DNA of 64,000 nt from Cliona cf. orientalis. Lineage: Eukaryota > Porifera > Demospongiae > Clionaida > Clionaidae. A program made the translations under genes and the position numbers. Numbering within the stretch: position 1 is the first letter of the stretch; every line of letters begins with the position of its first letter. Positions 43,701 to 54,879 of this stretch are shown here, in pieces. The notes under the pieces are model-generated. The model was not told the DNA's origin. It saw only the letters and a list, made by a program, of their open reading frames with translations, and ran no database searches. Where the stretch lies: assembly GCA_963930775.1 (NCBI GenBank), contig OZ005703.1, positions 3,162,001 through 3,226,000 of the forward strand. The letters are read 5' to 3'.

Positions 43701-46700
43701 CAAATGAAGATTATTAAATAATTGTCACTTACATAAACAGTAACAGAGTCTACAAAACTTGCCAGCACAGGTTCTTAGGTCATCATTCAGAGAGTAGCCA
43801 GCAAAACATTCACATCTGAATCCACCATTTTCATTGATACACTGCTGCTGGCAATTATGTGTACCCAGCGTACACTCATTGATCTCCACACAAGTCTTTC
43901 CATCATCCAATAGAGTGAAGCCACTCCTACAACTGCACTCAAATGATCCTTCTGTGTTCGTACAGATCTGATTACAGCCATCAGTGTCGGCAGCACACTC
44001 ATCAATATCTAGAAGAAGCAAAAAAAAATTATATATAATACCGGTAATAGTGTATAGTTTTTTTTGATAATTTCATGGCACACCAGAACAAGTTGCTTGA
44101 TCAGAGTTTAGTTGATATCCTGAGTTACATTCACATCTGAATCCACCATCGGTATTGACACAGCCCTGCTGACACTGATGTAACTGTGATAAACACTCAT
44201 TGATATCTCCACAGGTCATCCCATCATTTGACAATGAATAACCAGCATCACAAAAGCACTGGAATGATCCATCAGTATTATTGCAGCCTTGGTCACAGAT
44301 ACTGCTATTCATTGCACATTCATCAATATCTGCATATCAATTACGTATATTGCTTACAGAGAATTGATTCAAACTAACAACTTCCTGTTATTTTGATCCA
44401 TTTAAATGATATAATCTAGATATAAATATTTTGTGTACCTGAGCAGGTCCTTTGATCAGCATTGAGAGAGTAGCCAGCAAAACACTCACATCTGAATCCA
44501 CCATTTTCATTGATACACTGCTGCTGGCAATTATGTGTACCCAGCGTACACTCATTGATCTCCACACAAGTCTTTCCATCATCCAGTAGAGTGAAGCCAC
44601 TCCTACAACTGCACTCAAATGATCCTTCTGTGTTTGTACAAATCTGATCACATCCATCAGTATCACTAGTGCATTCATTAATATCTATAAGGAAAGATGT
44701 TACATATCAAGACAAGACAAAAGTTGTGTTTAAACCGTAATTTACCAGAGCAGTTGAGTTGATCAAAATTCAACTGATATCCTGAATTACATTCACACCT
44801 GAATGCACCATCAGTATTGATGCATATCTGCTGACATCCATGAGCATCCGTAGAGCATTCATTAATGTCTGTGCATGTTATCCCATCATTAGATAAAGAA
44901 TATCCACTATTGCAGGTGCACATAAAGGATCCAACTGTATTAGTGCAGGATTGACTGCACTGACTCGTATTAGTAGCACATTCATCAACATCTGAAAGGT
45001 TATCATAAACGTTGTAATATACACCAATACATGTTAAAGTAGCTCCACAGTAGTACCTGAACAAGTGCTTCCATCAGTATTAAGCTGAAATCCTTGGCGA
45101 CATTCACATCTGAATCCTCCATCTGTATTTATACAGTTTTGCTGGCATCCATGAGTACCAGCTACACACTCATTGATATCTCCACATGTTCTGCCGTCCT
45201 CATTCAGTGTGTAGCCCTCATTACAGCCACAGATAAAGGACCCATTCGTGTTGATGCACACTTGACTACATCCGTCAATGTCAGCAGTACATTCATTAAT
45301 ATCTGTAAACAATAACATCAAATTTTTGTTATTAGTAGTGTTAATAAAATTAGTAATATTTTAATACTGCAGCACCTGAACAAGTGCTATTATTCATGTC
45401 TAGTTCAAATCCTGAATCACAGTCACATCGGAATCCTCCATTAGTATTGATGCACACTTGTTGACATCCATGTGTACTGGCACATTCATTGATATCTACA
45501 AAATTAATATTATCATAAAAGGCATTTTCAATGCATATATATACCTAATGTAGTAGTTTAGCTGGAAACATGGAACAATTTCACATGATGCTAGAGGACT
45601 TAAGTTGGCCAAGTAAAGGAGTTTACAAATGCTGAATCAGATACATCTGATTCAGCATAATATAGCTGACTTGATGAAAGCTTAGTATCTTTTCCATTCA
45701 TGCTATGGCTACCATTATTATTTTTATTACCAGAGCAAGTAGTATTATCAGAATTTAGCTGATATCCTGGACGACAAAGGCATCTGAATCCTCCAGCAGT
45801 GTTCTCACAAATGTGCTGGCATTCATGTGTACCCAGAGAACATTCATCAATATCCATGCATGTCCTTCCATCACTAGATAATGTGTAGCCTTCATCACAT
45901 ATGCAGTGAAATGACCCATTGGTATTGACACAGGTCTGTGTACAGCCTCCAGAGTTACTCAAGCATTCATTTATGTCTGCATAAATTTAGTCCCATGTTA
46001 TAATCTACGATAATATTATCCAGGATTTCATCCAGTGGGGGGGGGGGGGGGGGGGGGGGGGGGGAAGCTTCCCCCCCAAACTCCCTAGCTTCCCCCCCCC
46101 CTAAGAATTTGACTTTAATTTAATTGAGCATCATAATATCACAGTAAATCACCAAATCATACCACTAGCATTTACTTTTGATCAAAAATTACCCGAGACA
46201 ATCTGGAGGAATTAAAGAAATTCTCCTAAACATATGCCCCAAGGAACTTGGTATGCTGAATACGCCCACTCATTTATCACGCTTCCACCCCAAAATTTTG
46301 TCACTAGATGAAACGCTGTGTTATCCTCTCAGTATTCAAACCGAGAGAGTATATTATAGCATGCATACCAGCAAGAAAGCAAGGACGGCTTACCAGAGCA
46401 TGTCCTTCCATCACCAGACAGAACATATCCATCACGACAGGTACACAGGAATGAACCAACAGTATTCTGACATCCTTGGTCACAACCATCCGTATTGGCA
46501 ATGCATTCATTGATATCTATGATAGCATAATGCATATCATAATGGAGTTAATTTATAGTATCCCCAAATAAATTACCAGAACAAGATCTCTGATCTGAAT
46601 GACGTTGATATCCAGCGTTACAACTGCAAATAAAGCTTCCGATAGTGTTAATACAGTTTTGCTGGCAACCGTGAGTGTTTGAAGTGCATTCATTAACATC

Positions 46701-49700
46701 TTCACAACTTCTTCCATCACTAGACAATAGGTATCCTTCATTGCATTGACAGGTGAATGAACCGACTGTGTTGTTACATAGTTGACTACAGTTTCCATTG
46801 GCTGCCGCACATTCATCAATATCTACATGTGAGCATAAGAGAGTAGGGACAGTAACAACCAAAGTATGCAACAAAGGTGCAAAGGTGTAATTAACGATAC
46901 TATTGTATAGAAGGCCAACTTGGGAGTCTATTGCACATGCTCAAGCTTCTCTACTATGGGGAATCTACTGCGCATGCTTGAGCTTCTCTACAGTACGTTT
47001 TGCTACTATCTAGAGCACAAAATTAATATGATTTGTAGTCATAGATCTCAGAAGGGAACACATTGAAACGTTTGTGAGCAGCAAGAGGCTGAACGTGAAG
47101 AAAAGAAGCCTCCAAGAAGAGGTATGGGTGATATTAGCACAGCACGCAGGGTATATGCTCTATCAGCTCTAGTAATTCGTGTGTCCGTACATTATTGTAC
47201 TTGTGTTACATGATTCTAGCTATGTTTTTTCTGAGTCCATACTTTTTAATGATTAAATTGTATCCCCTGCACACCAAACAGAATTATAGATAAAAAAAGG
47301 CAGAAATGCAGCATTAGGTAATCGTGCTATGTATATATACCGCTGCAAGATAATCCATCTGAGTCAAGAATATAGCCAGTGTTACAACTGCAATCAAACG
47401 ATGCTTGTGTATCTGTGCAGATCTGGGCACATCCTCCATTATTCACAGCACACCCATTCTCTGTATTACGGTAGTATAGTAATTACATTATTGGAGGCCA
47501 TAGTATTATGGAAATAACATTATTGGTACTTGTTGCATTCAAACAATAATATTGCTAAATCATACCTTGTGGTCCGTTGTATGGCACTTCACAATCAGAG
47601 CCAGTAAATCCAACATCACAGGAGCAGCTTCCATGATTGTTACAAACCTATTAAATAGGAAATAGTGCGTGGGTAAGCTGGGCCACCATACTTAAGCAAA
47701 TCCACGTACACCAGACATAATAATATTTCAAGGGCTAATTCGAAATTGTACTAAATTTTGCCTTTGAAGTTTCAGAGTAGACTATAGCAGTTGTATGATT
47801 TGCAAACTGACAGCCTTGTTGATCAGATAATACATAACACTAGCTTAGCGATCAACTGCACCTCAGACTGCCTAAAAATACACGTTCTTGTTCTATTGAA
47901 CAGTATGTAGTTCATGACGATAACATGGATGCAGGAGCATTAGCAAACAATAATGGTGCGTCCATACATCTCTTCATGTAGATGAGGCTATATATGTCAG
48001 ATAATAGTTAACATACGATTTTCATAACGTTTATAATAATCATATGAGCAATTGACGATCTTTAGCAGGAAAATGCGCATTTTTTCAAAATTGAAATTTT
48101 TTTCCATACGTTGTATTACATTAAGTACGGGGTATGTACTTCATCTTCTTAATAATATCAATAGGCAATTGTTCCAATAACGTACCCCATTCCCTGAACA
48201 GATGAGTCCATTTGAAGCTGCTTCACAAGCCAAGGTTGTTATATCAGTCACAGGAACACACTCTTGAGTCAAACAAACTCGATCATTATCACATTTTGTA
48301 CCATCTTGGACTAGGCCGGGACTCATTACATCCGCTCCAATGTCTGTACTGAATGCTCTGTACAAAGTGTAGCTCCATTGCACATAATATTGTGTAACAC
48401 TAACAAACATTCAACATACCTGCACACGTCACTGCCAATTGTGAATGTGGTAATGGTGACAGATACCCCAGGATTGGCTTGAAAATCACCAGACATGCAA
48501 TGCAACTGCCCACACTGCACATTGCTAAAGGGCAACAATTATAATATTATGGACCTGATCATATATGAAAATTAATACCTGCATGCAAGAACAATCTAGT
48601 TATACTTTATCTTTAATGACATTTTATTCATAGCATCATGCATACCACAATAATATAAGGATGCAACATCATTATTAATTCAATGATAAATTATTATACT
48701 AGGACCTAGCACTTTAACCTTTCTGAGCATGGTATAAAATCGGTAGAAGTTTGACCACAGTGTCCAAAAATATCTCCTCTCACATTAATTCTCTCATAGC
48801 ACACATCTGCTCCCTTATTTGAACCTAGACAATATCGTAACATCTTATTAATAACAATAGACCACAGCAATGAATACTTACCAAATGCATTCTGACATTG
48901 TGCATTATATGTTGGGCAAATCCCTGTATAACAGAAACCTGTAGAATTGGCACATGAAGTACCATCTACAGTGTGTACATCAGCTGGGCAATCAGAGGAG
49001 TTCCCAGAGCAATATTCTGCTATGTCACATTCACCACTGGAGGCTCGACACTGAGTCCCATAAGATATAAAATTGCACGTGCTATTACAGCAAATGCCAG
49101 CACTGCATTGGGCACCAGTTGCCAGCTGGCAGGTATCAGGATTGCAGCAAGGATCTGCACACTCAGCAGGGCTTCCACAGTCACAAATCTCATCCCCTTC
49201 TCTTATTCCATTTCCACACACAGGATCACCCACTGTCATAGTGGGCTCGTTAAAGAGACACATATCCAGATTCATTCCATAGCCTTCGTTTAGGTCAGAT
49301 ACACTGCAGTCACTCCATTGAGTTGGTGGAGGAAAGCCAGATACAGCAGACATGATGCAGCCAGTTGTATCACTGTCAACACAATTACACATTTGACCAT
49401 CAGATCTAGATTCTACAAAGTAGAAAGTCAAACTTATGACTGTACATGTATTATGGATATAATGCAATTTTTACCATCATGCATCATATTGAAAATGTGT
49501 CCTAGTTCGTGGGCAGCTGTGCTTGCAGTTGAGGAGGGATTACGGCCTCCATCTTGCGTTAATCCTACTGAATGTGTTTCAGAGCACATGGTGCCTACGA
49601 ATGCAAAACCGACCGTATTACCAGTCAGATCAATTCCACTGCAAATTTGTGATAAAAGATATGAAAGTGGACGGTAGGTGTGTTAAAGTGTGTTAACTTA

Positions 49701-52700
49701 CGTCAACAGCATGAGACTATCATATGGCGTTGTAACACGTGGCCGATAGACTGATTGGAGACGAGTGAGCAAAATGTTTGGATCTGATGAAACTGTAATT
49801 TCATCTCCGTTAACCCATGTGATGACATCTACTAACACAACTCTGATGTTGAGGGCCCGAAACAACTGAAGTGGAATTTTGTATTACTAATCAAATGGAA
49901 CTTGACATTGTAGCATTAACTTACAGCATCAACATCATTTGCAATGGTAAGAGCTCTTATAACAGTAGCAGTCAGGTTACGATCATTTGCTACATACTGT
50001 AATACAAAAATTTAGTTAATGGGCCTTATTATAAACCTATATTATTAATTATCACATTCACTGCATTAGTGCGAATTGCAAATAATATTATGCATGCCGC
50101 TTAGTGAGAAACTTAGCACAATAGTTATCATAATATTATTATGTCGCCATTAAGGTTGCCAATATGTTTTTGATTTAGGCCTCTCAGAGTTAATTAAATA
50201 AGATTAAACCTGACCACGGTGAAGAATCCAATAGCTGAGTCTACTACTATGATGTGCACTGACCCAGACTCCTAATACAATTGTTTCAAAATCAGCTATA
50301 GCTATGCCTAGTCAGCAACAATACCATAAAATTAATTATCACCCGCCTGATATACTGACACTATGGCCATATTTATAGTTCATCAAACAGAGCTACTACC
50401 TTATTGCATCCATTACAGTATCACATGCACATATCAAAGGCTCTTCAGAGCACATTGATTAGCATGTATCCAGCATAATGAGAATTACCGTATACGTATA
50501 TGAGCCCTTAACCATGATCAATTCATGACCTACTACAGCCTTATGAATGCAAAGAGACTGGAGTAGTACATTATTAGTCTCCATTAGGCATAATAATATA
50601 GTACATAATACAATAACCCTTGCCGCAAAGCGTAGGAGGAGGATTACTGCAATCATTTGGCGTTTTTTGTCCATCCGTCTGTTGCAACCCTCCTTTGCTA
50701 AATGGTAAGGGTCATAAATGTACGTGTTCTAGGCATACGTGGCATAAATGTGGTCATGTTAAGTCCTGGCCAGTGGAGTACAGGGTAGTGTGCAGCTTGC
50801 CAGTCTGTGTTTTACACCTGCCCCTAAACAGGGTTCTGGTACTGGAGTCAGAGTTGGGGGAAGGCACCTGGCTATGCCACTATATAAACTGAAAGCCTCT
50901 GTGACATACTTCAACTGAATTATATGCACTTGAGCCTAGAGCCACTGCCTGTTTACACCATCACTGCATTTACAACTGACCAGCAAAGCACAGAATGGCA
51001 ATCACGGTCATGTAGTTGAGGTAGGTGCCAGGTATGTACCAGTACCCTGTTCAGGTGCAGGGTATGTAGTTCAATACTCCTGATATTGAACATGCACAGT
51101 ATTATACACAGTGAGCCATGCTATATGCATGCATGTAGCGATGAGGATTGTGCACTTCTGAGCATTCATTACTTATTGATACCAATCTAAACATGACTAT
51201 AACAATAACCATGAAACACAATCAAACATGTGGCATCTTATATACCACTCACTAAGTTACCTGACTGTTATCGTTAACTACTATCCATTCAACAATCCTT
51301 TGAGCACTTTGTCGTCGAAGCTGCATAAGAGTACTCAATCATATCAAGTTACACCATGTATCCTTTATTGTAAGAAGATGCTGAAAGATCAGCCTTACTC
51401 GGGTGTGAATGGCACGCTGGGTCTCATCTAGATTTGGCCATGCTACATCTCCTCCAGATGGCATGCTTCCAAAACCAGAACCTATCCATGCACAAATTGG
51501 ATTAATCAGTTTAGCAGAAGTATGCAATTTTTCCGGACAATTGATGAAGCATTTAACATTGTGCACAAACTTGGTATGGACTGGCATAATATGGCAACTG
51601 TTGTGTTCAGATCAATGTTATTGACTTACCACAGGAGCCCGTCTTGTGTTGGTATTCCGAATCAAGGTAGAGGGCGTGCATTTGTTCCAGCTGCAGTTAT
51701 GGGTAGTGTAATGTTAATCACATTGTCATAATTTTGCCTTGTGAATCCATGCTTGTTAACGTTTGGCACATAATAATATTATTATGTGAGGGGTATGATA
51801 GTCATTCTGCATGTCTGTTGCCATACTAGCTGCTACATAATATACTGGTACACACTTCCAATGTCCAAAATTTAATTGTGGTGATATCGAATTTCTAGTA
51901 GGTTTCACTGAAAGTGTTTTATTTAGGGGATATGGCATCATTAAATTTTGTTTGTCAAGATAATATTGTTGGCGTTTCAATTCTTTCTCAATCAAATACC
52001 GTGTTTAAGGTACCATTAAATTGCGTGGGCGTGAGGTGGGGGATATGACACCTAAACCACATCAAAGTCATTAGTGAGGTGCATGTTGTGTAACCACGCC
52101 CTTTTAATTGCACAGGTCTCAGGGGTGTGGCTGCTAGAGCCGGAAGTGTTCATTTAATATCCTCCATGGACCGGAAGCCGAGCCGGAAGGGAGGGGCCAG
52201 GCCACGCCCAAAACAGCCCCACCCTCTTCCCCAAGGACCACCATTCTCAATCAAGTGCCTACTAACCACCGGATGTCCACCGGAAGCCCACAATCAATCC
52301 CAATTAAAACACACAGCTTCCTCAAGGCCAAAACACACACAAACACTTGGAGGCCGTTCTGCCACACCGCCCACGCAAGAGCTCACCTCATTTCCTGTGT
52401 GGGCGGGGCAACAACACGTCATCGCAACCACATCCGCTTCAAACCATCGTCAGCTTCCGTCCAGCCGTACAGGCCCCTCGATCGCACCGCCGTACAGTGC
52501 CTCATTAACAGACATGGCCTCACCTTTGACCTCCTGCCACGCCCCCAAAGCCTCCTCGCGGGGTTCAAAGGTCACCACCGCTTCCGGGACACGCCCACCT
52601 ATCGCCGAGGCCAAGTCCCAGGCGCCGATGTCTAAGCACTGGCCCGTGAAGCCACGCCCAATCGGAAGCAATAAAATCTGCATTAACGCACGCGCACACA

Positions 52701-54879
52701 CTCCACACAGTGCCAGGAACACGCCCACATGCTTAATTAGGCCTATTTAGCTTTTTTTTTTTTTTTTTTTTTTTTTGTCGTTGCGGTTAATAGTTAAGCA
52801 AGAATGCTTTGATCTTGCTTTGATGTGGGCAATTACCGGCCTTTTCTTCAGGGGCCACTTCCGGTCGCTAATTACACGCGCATAATCATCCCTGGCCGAT
52901 TCTGGACACGCCCACCTTCGACCAAAAGCACTCGTATGGCCTCTTCGGCCACGCCCCTTCACGATTCGCTAATTGAATTAGCCATTCCTGACGCTCACGC
53001 CCACGCAATTAAATGGTACCTTAAATGCAAGATCCAATTAGCACAAGAAAATTTGCATTCTAGGACTTTAATATGAGCTAGTAGCTAGAAGTAATGGATC
53101 TAAAATAGAGCGGTTTCTTTGACCATCTTGGGTTCTAACGAGTCATGACATCAATCACATCAACATGTGCATGTGCTTGCCTGAAAATGCCGTGCACACA
53201 TGCTGAATTGAGCTAGTTTCATGGCTACATACACTATACCCAGCAACGCTAACAGACTAAGGCAACTGCGCCGAGGTATTTACATGATAGTATTTCATTA
53301 ATGTTGGTAGTTCTCCTATCAGATTGCATGTAATCCACTCCTGGTCCACTCCCTCTCCCTCCACTGTGGGAAGTCTTAAAGTGCCAGAACTACACAAAGC
53401 AGCCTTTTGTTACAGTTAGTTTATGAAGTGGTAGATTTATAGGTGTATTTTTAATATTTGCATGTACCCATTCCAGGGCCACTCCCTAATACTTGTCTAA
53501 TTAATCTGCGCCCCACCTAGTAATATCATGTAGGTGTGTTAATTCGGGTTGATAGTAGTATATACTACTGAACTTACTGAACCATTTTCCACATCCAGAG
53601 GTTCTAAGTGGAAGTAGTTGTTTTCATCATGAGGATCTCCAAATGCACCCCTATGATAGAAGAAGCCACCACAATTACAATCTGAAGGGCTTGCTTCGCT
53701 TCCCCAATGCTACACCCAGCTACAGTAGTCTTCTGACACTGCTGTTAACTAAAAAGGCTGTGAAAGGGCAGTTCTTGCAAACTCAGTCAGTGTGGTAAGA
53801 AGACAGTGTTGGTCATCATTTGTGTATACAGCATATACATGATATTGCACCAATGCATTGTGGCACAAGCATAATACTATTAATGTTTGGCAAAGAAACT
53901 TGTTACCATCTCTTCTACAAGTTGTATGAAGGAAAACTTAGACCTCTGTGGAGATGACTAAATTGCCTAGCTAGGCATACAAGAAGTACATAGACTATAT
54001 ACATGCCGGACATTAACGGGGACTCAGCCGCCTTGCCCACCACCACCATTTCTCCACCTCTGGTAAGTGTACATTGAAGCCTTTTTCGTAGATCTATCCA
54101 AGGAGCTAGTTAGTATTCAGACCTATATTGACTAATGCCATGACTATCGTGCAGTACAGCTACAGCTGGATGCCACACGGTCTCAGCGAAACTATTATCA
54201 CAATAGCTTGCTACTCACTGTAGTCCATGGCATGTGCTCATAGTAACTGTCCAGTTGGAGTGGTTAACTACCCTTCCGTGATAGAAACAATTGATGTGGC
54301 CCTATAAAATATGCATTTTCACCATAATAAGACTATTACCAGGTGGGGAACATTAATGATTGGTTACCTTAGTAACCACTTCCTGATCATCTTTGTCATA
54401 GTAGCGAGAAGTAAAGTATGGAGATATTAACTGTCTGTAGATAATAATTATGCATAGTTATTGGTATACCATTATGTATGTGCTTTAGTCTTACTCATTC
54501 ATTTGTAGCTGTAGAGAAAAGTTGTACGTCCGAGAATGTAGGGCTATTTGCAGTTGTTTTGGATGTGGCTGCAAGCCACAAACTTTAATCATTAATGTAC
54601 CCTATCAACTAATGCTTTAAGCAACTCACTTGATAGCCATCGCCGTGGATGATAATTGGTACCACAGACTCATAATTAGAAATAATCTCTACAATTATTC
54701 AACAGCATGATAATGATCATGATGTCTCAGCAACATATTAAATTAACACTATCTCAGCCAAAAAAAACAGCCACATACAACTCACCTTTTGGTGCTTTGA
54801 TGCTTTTGAAGCAGTGGCTATCAATGGTTGCTGTTGTAAGACACAATAAGCCAACCCAAACAGCTTTGAGCAACAGCAT
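34185..54879 (-). CDS. Giant ADAM-EGF-NIDO-AMOP-VWD single-pass membrane protein (60 exons, ~3,671 aa)
   Basis: Read by eye as 60 exons with consistent phases from ATG (54879) to stop (34185). Order with rough residues: signal peptide 1-20; ADAM prodomain to 175 with cysteine switch KTGSCG (C144) and furin site RLRR (172-175); zinc peptidase with H314ELGH to H324D; disintegrin; ADAM Cys-rich; ADAM EGF (to ~657); 35 EGF domains (658-2092); Calx-beta-like segment; NIDO (about 2262-2470); AMOP; VWD (2621-2803) with GDPH near 2625; EGF-like modules; second beta-sandwich; membrane helix about 3573-3596; tail of about 72 residues starting [13 protein letters not shown]. The front half is an active-looking ADAM sheddase. 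The back half has MUC4-like order (NIDO-AMOP-VWD-EGF-TM). No internal signal peptide, stop or promoter was seen. Joining of the two halves is inferred from phase-1 continuity and needs transcript proof. Exon coordinates are in the block entries. Confidence 0.75.
37833..39005 (-). other. Exons 42-45: VWD domain with GDPH site
   Basis: Exons: 39005-38803, 38745-38555, 38480-38123, 38078-37833. Exon 42 links AMOP to VWD ([20 protein letters not shown]). Exon 43 opens with [20 protein letters not shown], a classic VWD start. GDPH (about 38734-38723) is the Asp-Pro motif cleaved in several mucins. [14 protein letters not shown] in exon 44 is the other VWD landmark. Exon 45 ([15 protein letters not shown]) matches the region after VWD in MUC4-like proteins. 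Confidence 0.85.
39069..40706 (-). other. Exons 37-41: Calx-beta-like segment, NIDO and AMOP
   Basis: Exons: 40706-40539, 40459-40256, 40201-40068, 39999-39646, 39589-39069. Exon 38 has a Calx-beta-like pattern ([33 protein letters not shown]). [33 protein letters not shown], then [19 protein letters not shown] follows in exon 41, with [22 protein letters not shown] and paired Cys near QECCYS. NIDO and AMOP together are typical of MUC4/SUSD2-type adhesion proteins. Confidence 0.82.
40773..47460 (-). other. Exons 17-36: array of 35 EGF domains
   Basis: Exons, all phase 1-1: 47460-47341, 46822-46577, 46516-46394, 45976-45731, 45495-45376, 45302-45057, 44991-44746, 44684-44439, 44329-44084, 44008-43763, 43697-43452, 43331-43200, 43137-42895, 42839-42594, 42528-42283, 42128-42003, 41944-41702, 41646-41401, 41322-41077, 41018-40773. 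Most exons of 243-246 nt carry two domains; those of 120-132 nt carry one. Nearly all domains open D[IV][DN]EC, the calcium-binding pattern, and many have the C-x-N-T-x-G-[SG]-[FY] hydroxylation-type core. Calcium would make this a long rigid rod. Exons 26-29 and 30-33 are a recent tandem duplicate. Confidence 0.9.
46038..46064. repeat. Poly-G tract in an intron, with C-tracts just downstream
   Basis: A run of about 25 G is followed by short C-runs (CTTCCCCCCC) to about 46100. Able to form hairpin or G-quadruplex structure. Intronic between EGF exons 19 and 20. Confidence 0.8.
50612..51170 (-). mobile_element. AACCCTC-family element in an intron of the ADAM-type gene
   Basis: Reverse-orientation copy of the 1581-2070/24266-24820 family, with the AACCCTTGCCGC end at about 50615 and the GTAGCGATGAGGATTG end at about 51135. 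It lies between exons 8 and 9. Confidence 0.65.
52009..53020 (+). mobile_element. TTAA-flanked non-autonomous transposon, copy 1
   Basis: 1,012 bp. Ends are inverted repeats of about 27 bp beginning GGTACCATTAAATTGCGTGG, flanked on both sides by TTAA (52005-52008 and 53021-53024), as in piggyBac-type insertions. GC-rich, with many CACGCCC/GGGCGTG motifs and an internal T-tract (about 52751-52777). Several overlapping frames are open (207 aa on plus, 92 aa on minus) but resemble no protein I know. Inserted between exons 5 and 6 of the ADAM-type gene. Confidence 0.85.

Larger units (their letters stand above)
47566..54879 (-). other. Exons 1-16: ADAM prodomain, peptidase, disintegrin, Cys-rich, EGF
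   Basis: Exons: 54879-54786, 54688-54630, 54430-54368, 54301-54219, 53650-53578, 51690-51630, 51481-51399, 51320-51261, 49996-49925, 49865-49702, 49638-49475, 49412-48882, 48824-48719, 48524-48420, 48357-48186, 47647-47566. Exon 1 is the signal peptide. Exons 2-7 are the prodomain ([27 protein letters not shown]). Exon 8 opens the mature enzyme after RLRR with [10 protein letters not shown]. Exon 11 holds [12 protein letters not shown]. Exon 12 holds CIMSAVSG (Met-turn region), then the disintegrin domain ([20 protein letters not shown]). Exons 13-15 are Cys-rich; exon 16 completes the EGF ([18 protein letters not shown]). An active metalloprotease is predicted. Confidence 0.85.

Noticed and set aside
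52127..52750. 207-residue open frame in the TTAA element
   Set aside because: The frame is broken in the other two copies, the composition is biased by CACGCCC motifs, and no protein family is recognised.
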